Assembly: GCF_012033695.1 (NCBI RefSeq)
Contig: NZ_JAAVJI010000005.1
Location: forward strand, 186,001 to 250,000
Origin: Pseudomonas quercus
GTDB lineage: Bacteria > Pseudomonadota > Gammaproteobacteria > Pseudomonadales > Pseudomonadaceae
Direction: 5' to 3'
Length of the DNA: 64,000 nt
The first letter of the stretch is position 1, and every line of letters starts with the position of its first letter. This document shows positions 29,301 through 39,100 of the stretch, piece by piece. The notes under the pieces are model-generated. The model was not told where the DNA came from, made no database searches, and saw only the letters and a list, made by a program, of their open reading frames with translations. The position numbers and the translations under genes were made by a program.

Positions 29301-30326
29301 ATGGGCAACGAAAGCATCGATTGGGACAAACTGGGCTTCGACTACATCAAGACTGACCTGCGTTACCTGGCCTACTGGCGCGACGGCGCCTGGCAGCCTG
29401 GCGTGCTGACCGAAGACAATGTGCTGCACATCAGCGAAGGCTCCACCGCCCTGCACTATGGCCAACAGTGCTTCGAAGGCCTGAAGGCCTACCGTGACAA
29501 GGACGGGTCCATCAACCTGTTCCGCCCGGACCAGAATGCCCAGCGCATGCAGCGCAGCTGCCGGCGCGTCATGATGCCGGAGGTGCCGACCGAGCTGTTC
29601 ATCGAAGCCTGCCAGCAAGTGGCCAAGGCCAACGAACGCTTTATCCCGCCCTACGGCACCGGCGGCACCCTGTACTTGCGCCCCTACGTGATTGGTGTGG
29701 GCGACAACATTGGCGTGCGGGCAGCCCCCGAGTTCATCTTCGCCGTGTTCGCTGTGCCGGTAGGCCCTTACTTCAAAGGCGGCCTGAAGCCCCACAACTT
29801 CCTGATTTCCGGCTACGACCGTGCTGCGCCCAATGGCACTGGTGCGGCCAAGGTGGGGGGCAACTATGCCGCCAGCATGATGCCAGGGGCCGAAGCCAAG
29901 AAGCATGGCTTTGCAGACTGCATCTACCTGGACCCACAAACCCATACCAAACTCGAAGAAGTGGGTTCGGCCAACTTCTTTGGCATCACCAAAGACGGCA
30001 AACAGTTCGTGACGCCTAAATCCAGTTCCGTGCTGCCGGGCATCACCCGCCTGTCGTTGCTGGAGCTGGCTGCTGACCGCCTGGGCCTGGAAGTGGTCGA
30101 AGGCGACGTGCTTATCGATCAGCTGGACCGCTTCGCAGAAGCCGGCGCCTGCGGCACTGCAGCAGTGATCACGCCCATCGGTGGGATTGAATACAAGGGC
30201 AAGCTGCACGTGTTCTACAGCGAGACCGAGGTGGGCCCGGTGACCCAGCGCCTGTACAAGGAATTGACGGGCATTCAGACCGGTGAAGTGGAAGCCCCAC
30301 AAGGCTGGATCGTGAAAGTCGTCTAA
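29301..30326 (+). CDS. ilvE: branched-chain amino acid aminotransferase
   Basis: A 341-aa class IV PLP aminotransferase interconverting Leu, Ile and Val with their 2-oxo acids. The PLP lysine is K184 in AAKVGGNYAAS. EVGSANFFGI and the SVLPGITRLSLL block bind the cofactor phosphate. The long N-terminal form with GNESIDWDKLGFDY is typical of the class II BCAT subgroup in pseudomonads. ATG 29301 follows GAGGG. Downstream is a bidirectional terminator shared with the convergent aromatic aminotransferase. Confidence 0.92.
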   Translation: MGNESIDWDKLGFDYIKTDLRYLAYWRDGAWQPGVLTEDNVLHISEGSTALHYGQQCFEGLKAYRDKDGSINLFRPDQNAQRMQRSCRRVMMPEVPTELFIEACQQVAKANERFIPPYGTGGTLYLRPYVIGVGDNIGVRAAPEFIFAVFAVPVGPYFKGGLKPHNFLISGYDRAAPNGTGAAKVGGNYAASMMPGAEAKKHGFADCIYLDPQTHTKLEEVGSANFFGITKDGKQFVTPKSSSVLPGITRLSLLELAADRLGLEVVEGDVLIDQLDRFAEAGACGTAAVITPIGGIEYKGKLHVFYSETEVGPVTQRLYKELTGIQTGEVEAPQGWIVKVV

Positions 30327-30340
30327 GGGCAGTACCCAAG

Positions 30341-30371
30341 AAAAAGGCGCCGGTTAGAGGCGCCTTTTTTT
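30341..30371. terminator. bidirectional terminator
   Basis: AAAAAGGCGCC-ggttaga-GGCGCCTTTTTTT separates two convergent genes, ilvE and the aromatic aminotransferase, with A- and T-runs on both sides. Confidence 0.9.
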
Positions 30372-30382
30372 ATACCTGCCGG

Positions 30383-31567
30383 TTACATCACCGCGGCAAA
30401 GGCCTCGATCACATGGTCAAGGTTGCTGGGGCTGAGGCCGGCGATGCAGATGCGGCCGGTTTCCACCGCATATACAGCGTGTTCAGCCTTGAGCGCCCGC
30501 ACCTGAGGGGCGCTCAGGCCGGTGTAGGCAAACATCCCTTCCTGATGGGCCAGGAACGCAAAATCCTGCTCGGGCAAGCGCTTGGTCAAGCCCTCCACCA
30601 GAGCAGCCCGCATGGCCGTGATACGGTCACGCATCTGGGCCAGCTCACCCTGCCACTGTTGGTTCAAGGCCGGGTCACCCAGTACACGGGCCACGATACT
30701 GGCACCGAACATGGGCGGGCTTGAGTAGTTGCGGCGTACGTGAAGTTTCAATTGCCCGAACACCTGCGCATGGCTGTCCCGGCCAGTGTGAACGCTCAAG
30801 GCCCCTACCCGCTCGCCATACAGAGAGAAGGTTTTGGAGAATGAGCTGGATACCAGGAAGGTCAGGCCACGGCGGGCACATTCGCGGATCAGCCAGGCAT
30901 CCTCGTCCAGGCCTTTGCCAAAGCCCTGATAGGCGATGTCCAGGAACAGAATGGCATCGCGCGCTTGCAGCACGTCCAGCATCTTCACCCAATGCTCCCG
31001 CTCAGGCTGAATACCGGTGGGGTTATGGCAGCAAGGGTGCAACAGCACGATGGCTTTGGCCGGCAAGGCTCCCAGCGCCTGAAGTGCGCCCTCGAAATCG
31101 AACTGCTTGGCGGCAGGCTCGAAATACGGGTAGCGGTTCACCGTGAAGCCCGCGCCTTGGAAAATGCCCAAGTGGTTGTCCCAGGTGGGGTCGGACACCC
31201 ACACCTGGGAATCGGACCAGGCGGTCTTGAGAAAATCTGCACCCACTTTCAAGGCGCCCGAGCCACCCACCGTCTGGATAATGGCCACACTGTTACGGCT
31301 TGCGTCCACACTGTCGGCGAACAGCAATTGCTCCACCACACGGCGGTAGGCCGGTGACCCCTCCATGGGCAAGTAACTACGCGGCTGGTGCTCGCCCACC
31401 AGCAGCTCCTCGGCCTGCTGTACAGAAGGCAGCAAGGGTACACGGCCCAGCTCGTCGTAATAGATGCCTACGCCCAGGTTGACCTTGTTGGGGCGGGGGT
31501 CTTCAGCAAACTCCCCTATCAGCCCGAGAATCGGGTCGCCAGCGTACAGGGGCAAGTGTTCGAACAT
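30383..31567 (-). CDS. tyrB: aromatic amino acid aminotransferase (TyrB/PhhC type)
   Basis: A 394-aa class I PLP aminotransferase of the AspC/TyrB group that converts Tyr, Phe and Asp with 2-oxoglutarate. The Schiff-base lysine is K245 in SSSFSKTFSLYGERVG, with D210 and Y213 of the cofactor site and HNPTG at 181-185. ATG 31567 (MFEHLPLYAGDPI) is the family start; the longer frame is not. It is transcribed toward ilvE and stops at the shared terminator. It may serve phenylalanine/tyrosine catabolism or biosynthesis. Confidence 0.9.
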   Translation of the reverse strand: MFEHLPLYAGDPILGLIGEFAEDPRPNKVNLGVGIYYDELGRVPLLPSVQQAEELLVGEHQPRSYLPMEGSPAYRRVVEQLLFADSVDASRNSVAIIQTVGGSGALKVGADFLKTAWSDSQVWVSDPTWDNHLGIFQGAGFTVNRYPYFEPAAKQFDFEGALQALGALPAKAIVLLHPCCHNPTGIQPEREHWVKMLDVLQARDAILFLDIAYQGFGKGLDEDAWLIRECARRGLTFLVSSSFSKTFSLYGERVGALSVHTGRDSHAQVFGQLKLHVRRNYSSPPMFGASIVARVLGDPALNQQWQGELAQMRDRITAMRAALVEGLTKRLPEQDFAFLAHQEGMFAYTGLSAPQVRALKAEHAVYAVETGRICIAGLSPSNLDHVIEAFAAVM

Positions 31568-31743
31568 AGCGGGGCATTCCTGAAAAGGTGTGTGTGGCGG
31601 GGGCCGCCAGGAGAGGGGAATTAGCCCACAGCAGCCTTGCAGGGTCAAGGCTGGGAAAGGAATCAGCTAGGCACACACTGGTGTTGGACCGGGCGCAGCC
31701 CGGGAACAGGTACACCCCCCGCCCCCAGGCCTACAAATGTCCA

Positions 31744-33045
31744 TCACGCCACCACAGGCGTACCTTCAGGGCCAGCCTGCACAGTCGGCTCAGGTGGCCG
31801 CACCAGTTCGCGGGCAACCGTCCACACCACAATGGCGGCGATGATGTCGAACACCGCCAGTACTACGAACAATGGGCTGTAGCCGATCTTGGTAACCAGC
31901 ACGCCAAATACCATGGTGAACGCTGCGGCGCCCAGGTAACCGAACATGCCACCCATGCCGGTGGCCGTGGCCACTTCGTTTTTGCCGAAGGAGTCGGAGG
32001 TGATGGAGTACAACGCGCCCGAAAGGGTCTGGTGCGCGAACCCACCGATGCACAGCAGCAGAATCGCGGTATAGGGGCTTTCGACCAAACCGATACAGGC
32101 CGGGCCGATCATGCAGGAGCACCCAAACAGCAGCACCATTTTGCGCGAGGTGAACAGGGACACCTTGCAGTACTTATGGAACAGCGGGCTGAGGTAGCCA
32201 CCCAGTACGCAGCCGATGTCCGCAGCCAGGAAAGGCAGCCAGGCAAACATGGCCACTTCCTTGATGTTCATGTGGCGTTCGGTCATCAGGTACAGCGGGA
32301 TCCAGGCATTGAAGGTTTGCCAGGCGGGCTCGGACAGAATCCGTGCCGAAGCGATGGCATAGAAGTTACGGCTGCGGATGATGTTCTTCCAGCTGCCCTT
32401 CTGGGGTGCAGCGTCCTTGAAGTGCGCTTCCTGCCCCGACAGGATGTACGTGCGCTCGGTATCGCCCAGCAGGCGCTGGTCACGGGGGTGCTTGTACAGC
32501 ACCAGCCACAGGAAGCTCCACGCAATGCCCAGCCCGCCCACGATCAGGAACGCCAGCTCCCAGCCGTTTTGCAGAATGGCCCATACCACCAGCGGCGGTG
32601 CCAGCAGCGCGCCGATGGACGAACCGATGTTGAACCAGCCAATGGCCACAGAGCGCTCTTTGGCGGGGAACCACTCGGTAGTGGTTTTCACGCCCGCAGG
32701 CAGGCCGGCAGCCTCGGTCAGGCCTAGCAAGCCGCGCAGGAACGCCATGCTTTGCCAGCCAGTCGCCAGCGCCGCCGCCGCACAAGCGGCCGACCAGGCA
32801 AGGGCAAAGGTAAAGAAGCCCATCTTGGTCCCAATGGCATCCAGGATATAGCCCGCCACTGGCTGCATGAAGGCATAGCACAGCTGCCAGGCCACCACGA
32901 TCTTGGCGTACTGCTCGGTAGAGATACTGAGCTCTTGCATCAGGGTAGGCGCTGCCACCGAAAGCGTGTTGCGGGCGAGGTAGTTGACGATAAGCCCAGC
33001 CGTAACGAGGCCGACCATCCACCAGCGGATGCCTTTGATTTTCAT
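31744..33045 (-). CDS. MFS hexuronate transporter (ExuT/ACS family)
   Basis: A 433-aa protein with 12 predicted membrane helices. The anion:cation symporter signature is visible: MKIKGIRWWMVGLVTAGLIVNYLARNTLS at the start (shown only in part here as family hallmark NYLARNTLS), LLGLTEAAGLPAGVKTTTEWF in helix 4-5 and SIGALLAPPLVVW. Relatives import glucuronate and galacturonate with protons. It is divergent from udh, which oxidises those sugars, with shared operators between them, so uronate uptake is the likely job. Confidence 0.85.
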   Translation of the reverse strand: MKIKGIRWWMVGLVTAGLIVNYLARNTLSVAAPTLMQELSISTEQYAKIVVAWQLCYAFMQPVAGYILDAIGTKMGFFTFALAWSAACAAAALATGWQSMAFLRGLLGLTEAAGLPAGVKTTTEWFPAKERSVAIGWFNIGSSIGALLAPPLVVWAILQNGWELAFLIVGGLGIAWSFLWLVLYKHPRDQRLLGDTERTYILSGQEAHFKDAAPQKGSWKNIIRSRNFYAIASARILSEPAWQTFNAWIPLYLMTERHMNIKEVAMFAWLPFLAADIGCVLGGYLSPLFHKYCKVSLFTSRKMVLLFGCSCMIGPACIGLVESPYTAILLLCIGGFAHQTLSGALYSITSDSFGKNEVATATGMGGMFGYLGAAAFTMVFGVLVTKIGYSPLFVVLAVFDIIAAIVVWTVARELVRPPEPTVQAGPEGTPVVA

Positions 33046-33088
33046 GGGCTGACACTCTTTGTATTGTTTTTGTAGAGGTAAAGCGTAA

Positions 33089-33100
33089 CGACATGTGTCG
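33089..33100. promoter_or_regulatory. inverted repeat before the uronate transporter
   Basis: CGACA-tg-TGTCG, with a GTCGTCGTACTT motif directly following that resembles the site near udh read in reverse. It is probably a second binding site for the same regulator. Confidence 0.4.
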
Positions 33101-33290
33101 TCGTACTTGTGCGCACTTTATAGGTCGATGTGGGTGCTCTGTCAAATGGATACTGCCTGCTGGCACGTGGCAATGAGGTGATTTCATTTTGCGACCCGGC
33201 AGTCATTTTTTCCCCATTGACACCCGTAAAGCAGGCGGTATAAGCAGGTTGCATTGACAGCAATAACAGCCAACCTGATAATTCCAATTA

Positions 33291-33303
33291 GTTGTACGAC
33301 AAC
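33291..33303. promoter_or_regulatory. GntR-type operator upstream of udh
   Basis: GTTGT-acg-ACAAC is a palindrome of the TTGT-N3-ACAA kind used by FadR-subfamily GntR regulators of uronate and sugar-acid genes. It sits 38 bases before the udh ATG. No regulator gene is in the window. Confidence 0.55.
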
Positions 33304-33340
33304 CTACTGCAATCATAAAAATAAGTGAGCGTGTACCCTT

Positions 33341-34165
33341 ATGTCCGTATTCAATGCTGAAGAGCAGCAACTCTACAACCGTGTGCTCTTGACAGGTGCG
33401 GCTGGAGGATTGGGCCAGGTGCTGAGGGAACGGCTGCCTGGGTTCGCCAAGCACGTGCGGCTGTCGGACATCTGCGAGATGGCCCCTGCGCAGCCTCAAG
33501 AAGAGGTTGTGACCTGCGACCTGGCGGACAAGGCCGCAGTGGACGCACTGGTAGCCGGCTGCGACGCCATCGTGCACTTCGGCGGCGTGTCCACGGAAAA
33601 ATCCTTCGAGACCGTGCTGGGTGCGAACATCTGCGGCGTATTCCACCTGTATGAAGCTGCACGGCGCCATGGGGTTAAGCGGGTGGTGTTTGCCAGCTCC
33701 AACCATGTGATCGGCTTTTACAAACAGACCGAACGCCTGGACCCCACCTGCCAGCATCGCCCAGACAGTTACTATGGGCTGTCCAAGGCGTATGGCGAGG
33801 ATCTGGCCACCTTCTATTACGATCGCTATGGCATCGAGACCGTCAGCATTCGCATCGGCTCGTCGTTCCCCGAGCCCCAGAACCGGCGCATGCTCGACAC
33901 CTGGCTTAGCTATAACGACCTGGTGCACCTGGTAGAGCGCAGCCTGTATGCCAAGGGCGTGGGGCATACGGTTGTGTATGGTGTGTCCGCCAACCGCGAT
34001 ACGTGGTGGGATAACCGCCTGGCTGCGCATTTGGGCTACCACCCCAAAGACACCTCCGAACCCTGGCGTGCGGCGATCGAAGCGTTGCCACCCCTGGCTG
34101 ACGACGACCCTTTAAGGGTGTACCAAGGCGGCGCTTTCGTTGCCGCTGGCCCCTTCGAAGGCTGA
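33341..34165 (+). CDS. udh: uronate dehydrogenase
   Basis: A 274-aa extended SDR enzyme oxidising glucuronate or galacturonate with NAD+ to the aldarolactone, the first step of oxidative uronate degradation. NAD-binding TGAAGGLG is at 18-25, and the catalytic Y145-x3-K149 lies in DSYYGLSKAYGED. The motifs HFGGVSTE, NICGVFH and RIGSSFPEPQNRRML are hallmarks of Pseudomonas Udh. It is divergent from the transporter gene. Downstream aldarate genes are absent from the window. Confidence 0.93.
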   Translation: MSVFNAEEQQLYNRVLLTGAAGGLGQVLRERLPGFAKHVRLSDICEMAPAQPQEEVVTCDLADKAAVDALVAGCDAIVHFGGVSTEKSFETVLGANICGVFHLYEAARRHGVKRVVFASSNHVIGFYKQTERLDPTCQHRPDSYYGLSKAYGEDLATFYYDRYGIETVSIRIGSSFPEPQNRRMLDTWLSYNDLVHLVERSLYAKGVGHTVVYGVSANRDTWWDNRLAAHLGYHPKDTSEPWRAAIEALPPLADDDPLRVYQGGAFVAAGPFEG

Positions 34166-34286
34166 ATAGCTGTTCAACGCCTCTGCCATTGCCTATAGTG
34201 CCCGCATTCCAATAAATGCCTCTGCCCGCCCCTGGTCTTTTCCAGCGGCGCGCGGAGCGTTGTGCCTTTTACGGACTCGAGGTTTT

Positions 34287-35729
34287 ATGGCTTTCACTTC
34301 ACTGCGTCGGGACGCACTCGCAGGGCTGACTACAGCCTTTGCTTTGGTGCCCGAATGCATCGCGTTTGCACTGGTTGCGCACCTGAACCCTTTGATGGGC
34401 CTGTATGGCGCGTTTTTCATCTGTACGCTGACTGCGCTGCTGGGCGGCCGGCCTGGCATGATCTCCGGCGCAGCGGGTTCCATGGCCGTGGTAATTGTTG
34501 CGCTGGTGGTACAGCACGGCGCTCAGTACCTGCTGGCCACGGTGGTGCTGGGCGGCGCATTGATGATGCTGTTCGGTGCCTGCCGCCTGGGCAAGCTGAT
34601 TCGCATGGTGCCGCACCCGGTCATGCTGGGCTTCGTCAATGGCTTGGCGATCGTGATCGCTATGGCGCAGCTGGAGCACTTCAAGCAAGGCGAGCACTGG
34701 CTGCAAGGCAATGCGCTGTGGGTCATGCTAGGGCTGGTTGCCCTGACCATGGCCATCGTCTACGCCCTGCCCCGCCTGACCCGTGCCGTTCCACCGGCGC
34801 TGGTGGCCATTGTCAGCGTCGGCGCGCTCGCGGTGGCCTTGGGCTTGCCTACTCGCACCCTAGGCGACATGGCCCACATTGCGGCCGGCCTGCCACAGCT
34901 GCAATTGCCTGATGTGCCGTGGACGATGGACACGCTTCGGATCATCCTGCCCTATGCCGTGCTGATGGCGGCCGTAGGCCTGCTTGAAACCCTGCTGACC
35001 TTGAACCTTACCGACGAAATCACCGAAACCCGTGGCCAGCCCGACCGGGAATGCCTGGCACTGGGGGTCGCCAACGTGGCCTCAGGGTTGTTTGGGGGCA
35101 TGGGCGGTTGCGCCATGATTGGCCAAACCATGATCAACCTGTCCTCTGGCGGGCGTGGGCGCCTGTCCGGCGTAGTGAGCGGCGTGATGATCCTCATGTT
35201 CATCCTGTTCCTGTCCAACTGGATCGAACGCATTCCGCTGGCTGCGTTGGTGGGCGTAATGTTTGTGGTCGCCCAGCAGACCTTTGCGTGGGGGTCCTTG
35301 CAGGTATTGGGCAAGGTCCCTCGGCACGATGCACTGGTCGTGGTGGCGGTCACTATCATTACGGTGCTTACTGACTTGGCCACGGCCGTGCTATGCGGCG
35401 TGGTGATCAGCGCGTTGAGCTTTGCCTGGCAGCACGCTCGGGAGATCCGCGCTGAGTACACCGATAGCGAAGGCGAGCGCCATTATCAGGTGCACGGCAC
35501 GTTGTTCTTTGCCTCGACTACGGCCTTCCAGGCGCTGTTCAACCCCGCCGGTGACCCGGCAAAGGTGGTCATAGACTGTGCTGGCCTACGTGTGGCGGAC
35601 CACTCGGCCATTGCAGCCCTTGAAGCACTGTTCACACGCTACCGCAGCCAGAACCGCCAAGTACGGCTGATCCACCTGTCTCCACGTTGTGAAACGTTAC
35701 TGGGGCGTGCGGGTATTCCCACCGCCTGA
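34287..35729 (+). CDS. SulP-family anion transporter
   Basis: A 480-aa membrane protein with about 11-12 transmembrane helices and a C-terminal STAS domain (residues about 395-480; VVIDCAGLRVADHSAIAALEAL). The SulP signature near the start is FALVPECIAFALVAHLNPLMGLYG (abbreviated here: PECIAFALVAHLNPLMGLYG). Substrates in the family are sulfate, bicarbonate or C4-dicarboxylates; none can be chosen. ATG 34287 is the family start. It has its own terminator and is probably monocistronic. Confidence 0.88.
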   Translation: MAFTSLRRDALAGLTTAFALVPECIAFALVAHLNPLMGLYGAFFICTLTALLGGRPGMISGAAGSMAVVIVALVVQHGAQYLLATVVLGGALMMLFGACRLGKLIRMVPHPVMLGFVNGLAIVIAMAQLEHFKQGEHWLQGNALWVMLGLVALTMAIVYALPRLTRAVPPALVAIVSVGALAVALGLPTRTLGDMAHIAAGLPQLQLPDVPWTMDTLRIILPYAVLMAAVGLLETLLTLNLTDEITETRGQPDRECLALGVANVASGLFGGMGGCAMIGQTMINLSSGGRGRLSGVVSGVMILMFILFLSNWIERIPLAALVGVMFVVAQQTFAWGSLQVLGKVPRHDALVVVAVTIITVLTDLATAVLCGVVISALSFAWQHAREIRAEYTDSEGERHYQVHGTLFFASTTAFQALFNPAGDPAKVVIDCAGLRVADHSAIAALEALFTRYRSQNRQVRLIHLSPRCETLLGRAGIPTA

Positions 35730-35747
35730 CTCATTGACTGTTTAACC

Positions 35748-35773
35748 AAAGGGCCTCTTGAGGCCCTTTTTTT
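35748..35773 (+). terminator. intrinsic terminator of the SulP gene
   Basis: GGGCCTC-tt-GAGGCCC followed by seven T. Confidence 0.9.
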
Positions 35774-36114
35774 GTGCCGTGCGTCTGCGGCGCTGAAATC
35801 GCCCTTCCCCCGCGCCTTACCGATCTTGACATCTCGCCACTGCCCCGCGCGCTCAACCCAAAGCGCCACCATGCCAAAAAATCGAAATTATCCGATTGTT
35901 TATTGACGTTACCCTTCGTAACACCTGGCTTACAAAGGAACCGTCATAGGTTATTCGGCATAAAACTGACGTTTTTTTCACATATGTCCGTTCTATTGAC
36001 GCTAATCGATGGGTGGCCCCGCAGGATTGTGTGAACTGTGTCATAAAAAAGATCAAGTGTGCGTTGAATTATTGGCACCTAACCCCCCTATATATCCAGG
36101 ATCGGAGCAAGTCC
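35774..36114. other. upstream region of the epimerase gene
   Basis: It is GC-rich at first and then strikingly AT-rich from 35875 to 36075, with TTGACG at 35903 and TTGACG again near 35996. It probably carries the promoter(s) and regulatory sites of the giant epimerase gene. No ORF is supported. Confidence 0.5.
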
Positions 36115-39100
36115 ATGATTTTTAACGTAAAGGATTTCGGTGCCGTTGGTGATGGTGTCACGGATGATACCGCTGCCATGCAAGCCGCTATTGATGCAGC
36201 GTCTGCTGCCGGCGGCGGTACCGTGTTCGTACCCAGCGGGACATTCATCGTTTCTGCCGGTGAGGAGCCTTCTGATGGCTGCCTGATGCTCAAGAGCAAC
36301 GTTCACATGGAAGGCGAAGGCGCTGGGCTTACCACCGTGAAAGTCGCCGATGGCTCCAACACCAAGATTACCGGCGTGATTCGCTCAGCCTACGGTGAAG
36401 AAACCCATGATTTCGGCCTGAGCAACCTCACCATCGACGGCAACCGGGACAACACCACCGGCAAGATCGATGGCTGGTTCAACGGCTACATTCCTGGCAA
36501 GGACGGCCAGGACACCAACGTGACCCTCAGTGGGGTCGAGATCAAGGATTGCTCGGGGTACGGCTTCGACCCGCACGAGCAGACCGTGAACATGCTCATC
36601 GAGAATTGCGTGTCCCATGGCAACGGCCTGGACGGCTTTGTCGCGGACTACATGATCGACACCAAGTACGTGAACAACGTGGCCTACGACAATGACCGCC
36701 ACGGGTTCAACATCGTGACCAGCACCCACGACTTCACCATGACCGGCAACGTGGCCTACGGCAATGGCGCCGGTGGCATTGTGGTGCAGCGTGGCAGCGA
36801 GAACATTCCGTCGCCCTACAACGTCACCATTGAAGGCGGCGCCGTGTATGACAACGGCGCTGAAGGCGTGCTGGTGAAGCTGTCCAGCGGCGTGACTGTG
36901 ACCGGCGTGGACATTCACGACAATGGCAGCGCGGGCGTGCGTATCTACGGTAGCAGCGACGTTACCGTCACAGGCAACACCCTGACCAACAATGGTCTGA
37001 AGGCACCCGTGCCGGAAGTGATTATCCAGAGCTATGACGACACCAACGGCGTGTCGGGCAAGTTCTTCCCCGGCAGCGACAATAACGTTCTTAACAACAC
37101 CATCACCGGTGGCGCCAACTCCACCTATGGCGTGGCTGAGCGCAACGAAGATGGCACGGACCGCAACACCATCGTGGGCAATGACATCACCAATACCACC
37201 AAAGGCTCGACGCTGGCCTATGGCGACGGCACCTATGTAGGCGACACACTGCCGACGCTGACGGTTGAAGGCACTGCAGGCAATGACACGCTCACCGGTA
37301 CGGCCAGGGACGAGCTGTTCCTGGCAGGGGCTGGCAAAGATACCGTGTCTGCCGGTGCAGGCGACGACATTCTGGTAGGCGGCGCGGGCGCGGACAAACT
37401 CACCGGCGGCGCCGGTGCGGACACCTTCCGCTATACCGCCCTGACCGACAGCTACCGTACAGCCAACGCGACCTTCAGTGACCAGATCACTGACTTCGAC
37501 GTGACCCAGGACACCCTGGACCTGGCGGACCTAGGCTTCAAAGGCTTAGGCGATGGGTACAACGGCACCCTGCTGGTTCAGTACAACGCCAATACAGGCC
37601 GCACCTACCTTAAAAACTATGACGCCGACGCCAGCGGTAACCGCTTCGAGCTGTCACTCAATGGCAACCTGGCCAACACCCTCAAAGCCGATAACTTCGT
37701 GTTCCAACGGGTAATCAACGGCACCAGCGGCAGTGACTCACTGATGGGCACGAGCGGTGCGGACACGCTCAACGGCCTGGCCGGCGCGGACAGCATCAAT
37801 GGCGGGGCCGGGGCAGACCGTATCAATGGCGGGGCCGGGGCAGACACCCTCACAGGGGGCGCCGGGGCAGACACGTTCGTGTATACCAGCCGCCTGGACA
37901 GCTACCGCAATTACAACACCGGCGGCGACACCGTCACGGACCTGATCACCGACTTCGCCGTAGGCAGCGACAAGATTGACCTTGCTGCGCTGGGGATCAC
38001 GGGCCTGGGTGATGGCCGCAACGGCACCGTTTACCTCACCCTCAACAGTGCCGGTACCAAGACTTACATCAAGTCGCTGGACGCCGATGCCTCGGGCAAC
38101 CGTTTCGAGATTGCCCTCAATGGCAACTACCTCAACAACCTGACCGCTGCGAGCTTTGTGTTTACCACAGTGGCACCGGTCAACCATGCACCTGTGGTCG
38201 CCACTCCACTGGTGGATAAAACCGCCAGCGAGAACACACCCTTCTTCTATGCAATTCCAGCTACCAGCTTCAGCGATGCCGACAAGGATACCCTCACGTA
38301 TTCCGCCAAGCTGGCCGATGGCTCGTCCCTGCCCAGCTGGCTGACCTTTGACGCAGCCACACGCACCTTCAGCGGTACGCCAGGGGATACCGACTCGGGT
38401 ACGTTCAACGTCACGGTCACGGCGGCTGACGGCAAGGGCGGCACCGTGGACGACACCTTCAACCTGGCGGTGCAGGATATGCCTGCTACCGGCAGCATCA
38501 TCAACGGGACAACGGGCAAGGACACGCTCACCGGCACCAACGGCAACGATCAGCTGTTTGGCCTGGACGGTGCCGACACCCTTAACGGCGGCGCTGGCAA
38601 TGATGTGCTGGTGGGTGGCGCCGGCGCTGACAAGCTCACCGGTGGTGCGGGGGCAGACGTTTTCCGCTTCACGGCCCTCACCGATAGCTACCGCACCGCC
38701 ACGGCCAGCGCCAGTGACCTGATCACCGACTTCGATGTGGCAGCGGACAAGATCGACCTGTCGGCGCTCGGGTTTATCGGCTTGGGAGACGGCCTTAACG
38801 GCACATTGAACATCTCCTACAGCAGTAGCAGCAACCGCACCTACATCAAGGAACGCGATGCGGACGCCAATGGCAACCGCTTCGAGCTGGCGTTGCAGGG
38901 CAATTACCTGAACACCCTCAAGGCCTCGAACTTTGTGTTCAGCACCGATAGCTTGCCGCTCAACCATGCGCCTGCCGTTACCGACCCCTTGCTTGACAGC
39001 ACGGCCACTGAAAACACGCCTTTTAGTTACACACTGTCCCAAAGTGCGTTCACCGACAGTGATGGCGATGCCCTGACCTTCACCGCTACGCTGCAAGACG

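Noticed and set aside
31588..32727. 379-codon plus-strand frame opposite the MFS transporter
   Set aside because: His/Gln-rich antisense of a membrane protein gene, a classical GC-skew artefact.
37738..39096. 452-codon open frame antisense to the epimerase gene
   Set aside because: Mirrors the repeated R-modules; no ribosome site and repetitive composition derived from the sense strand.
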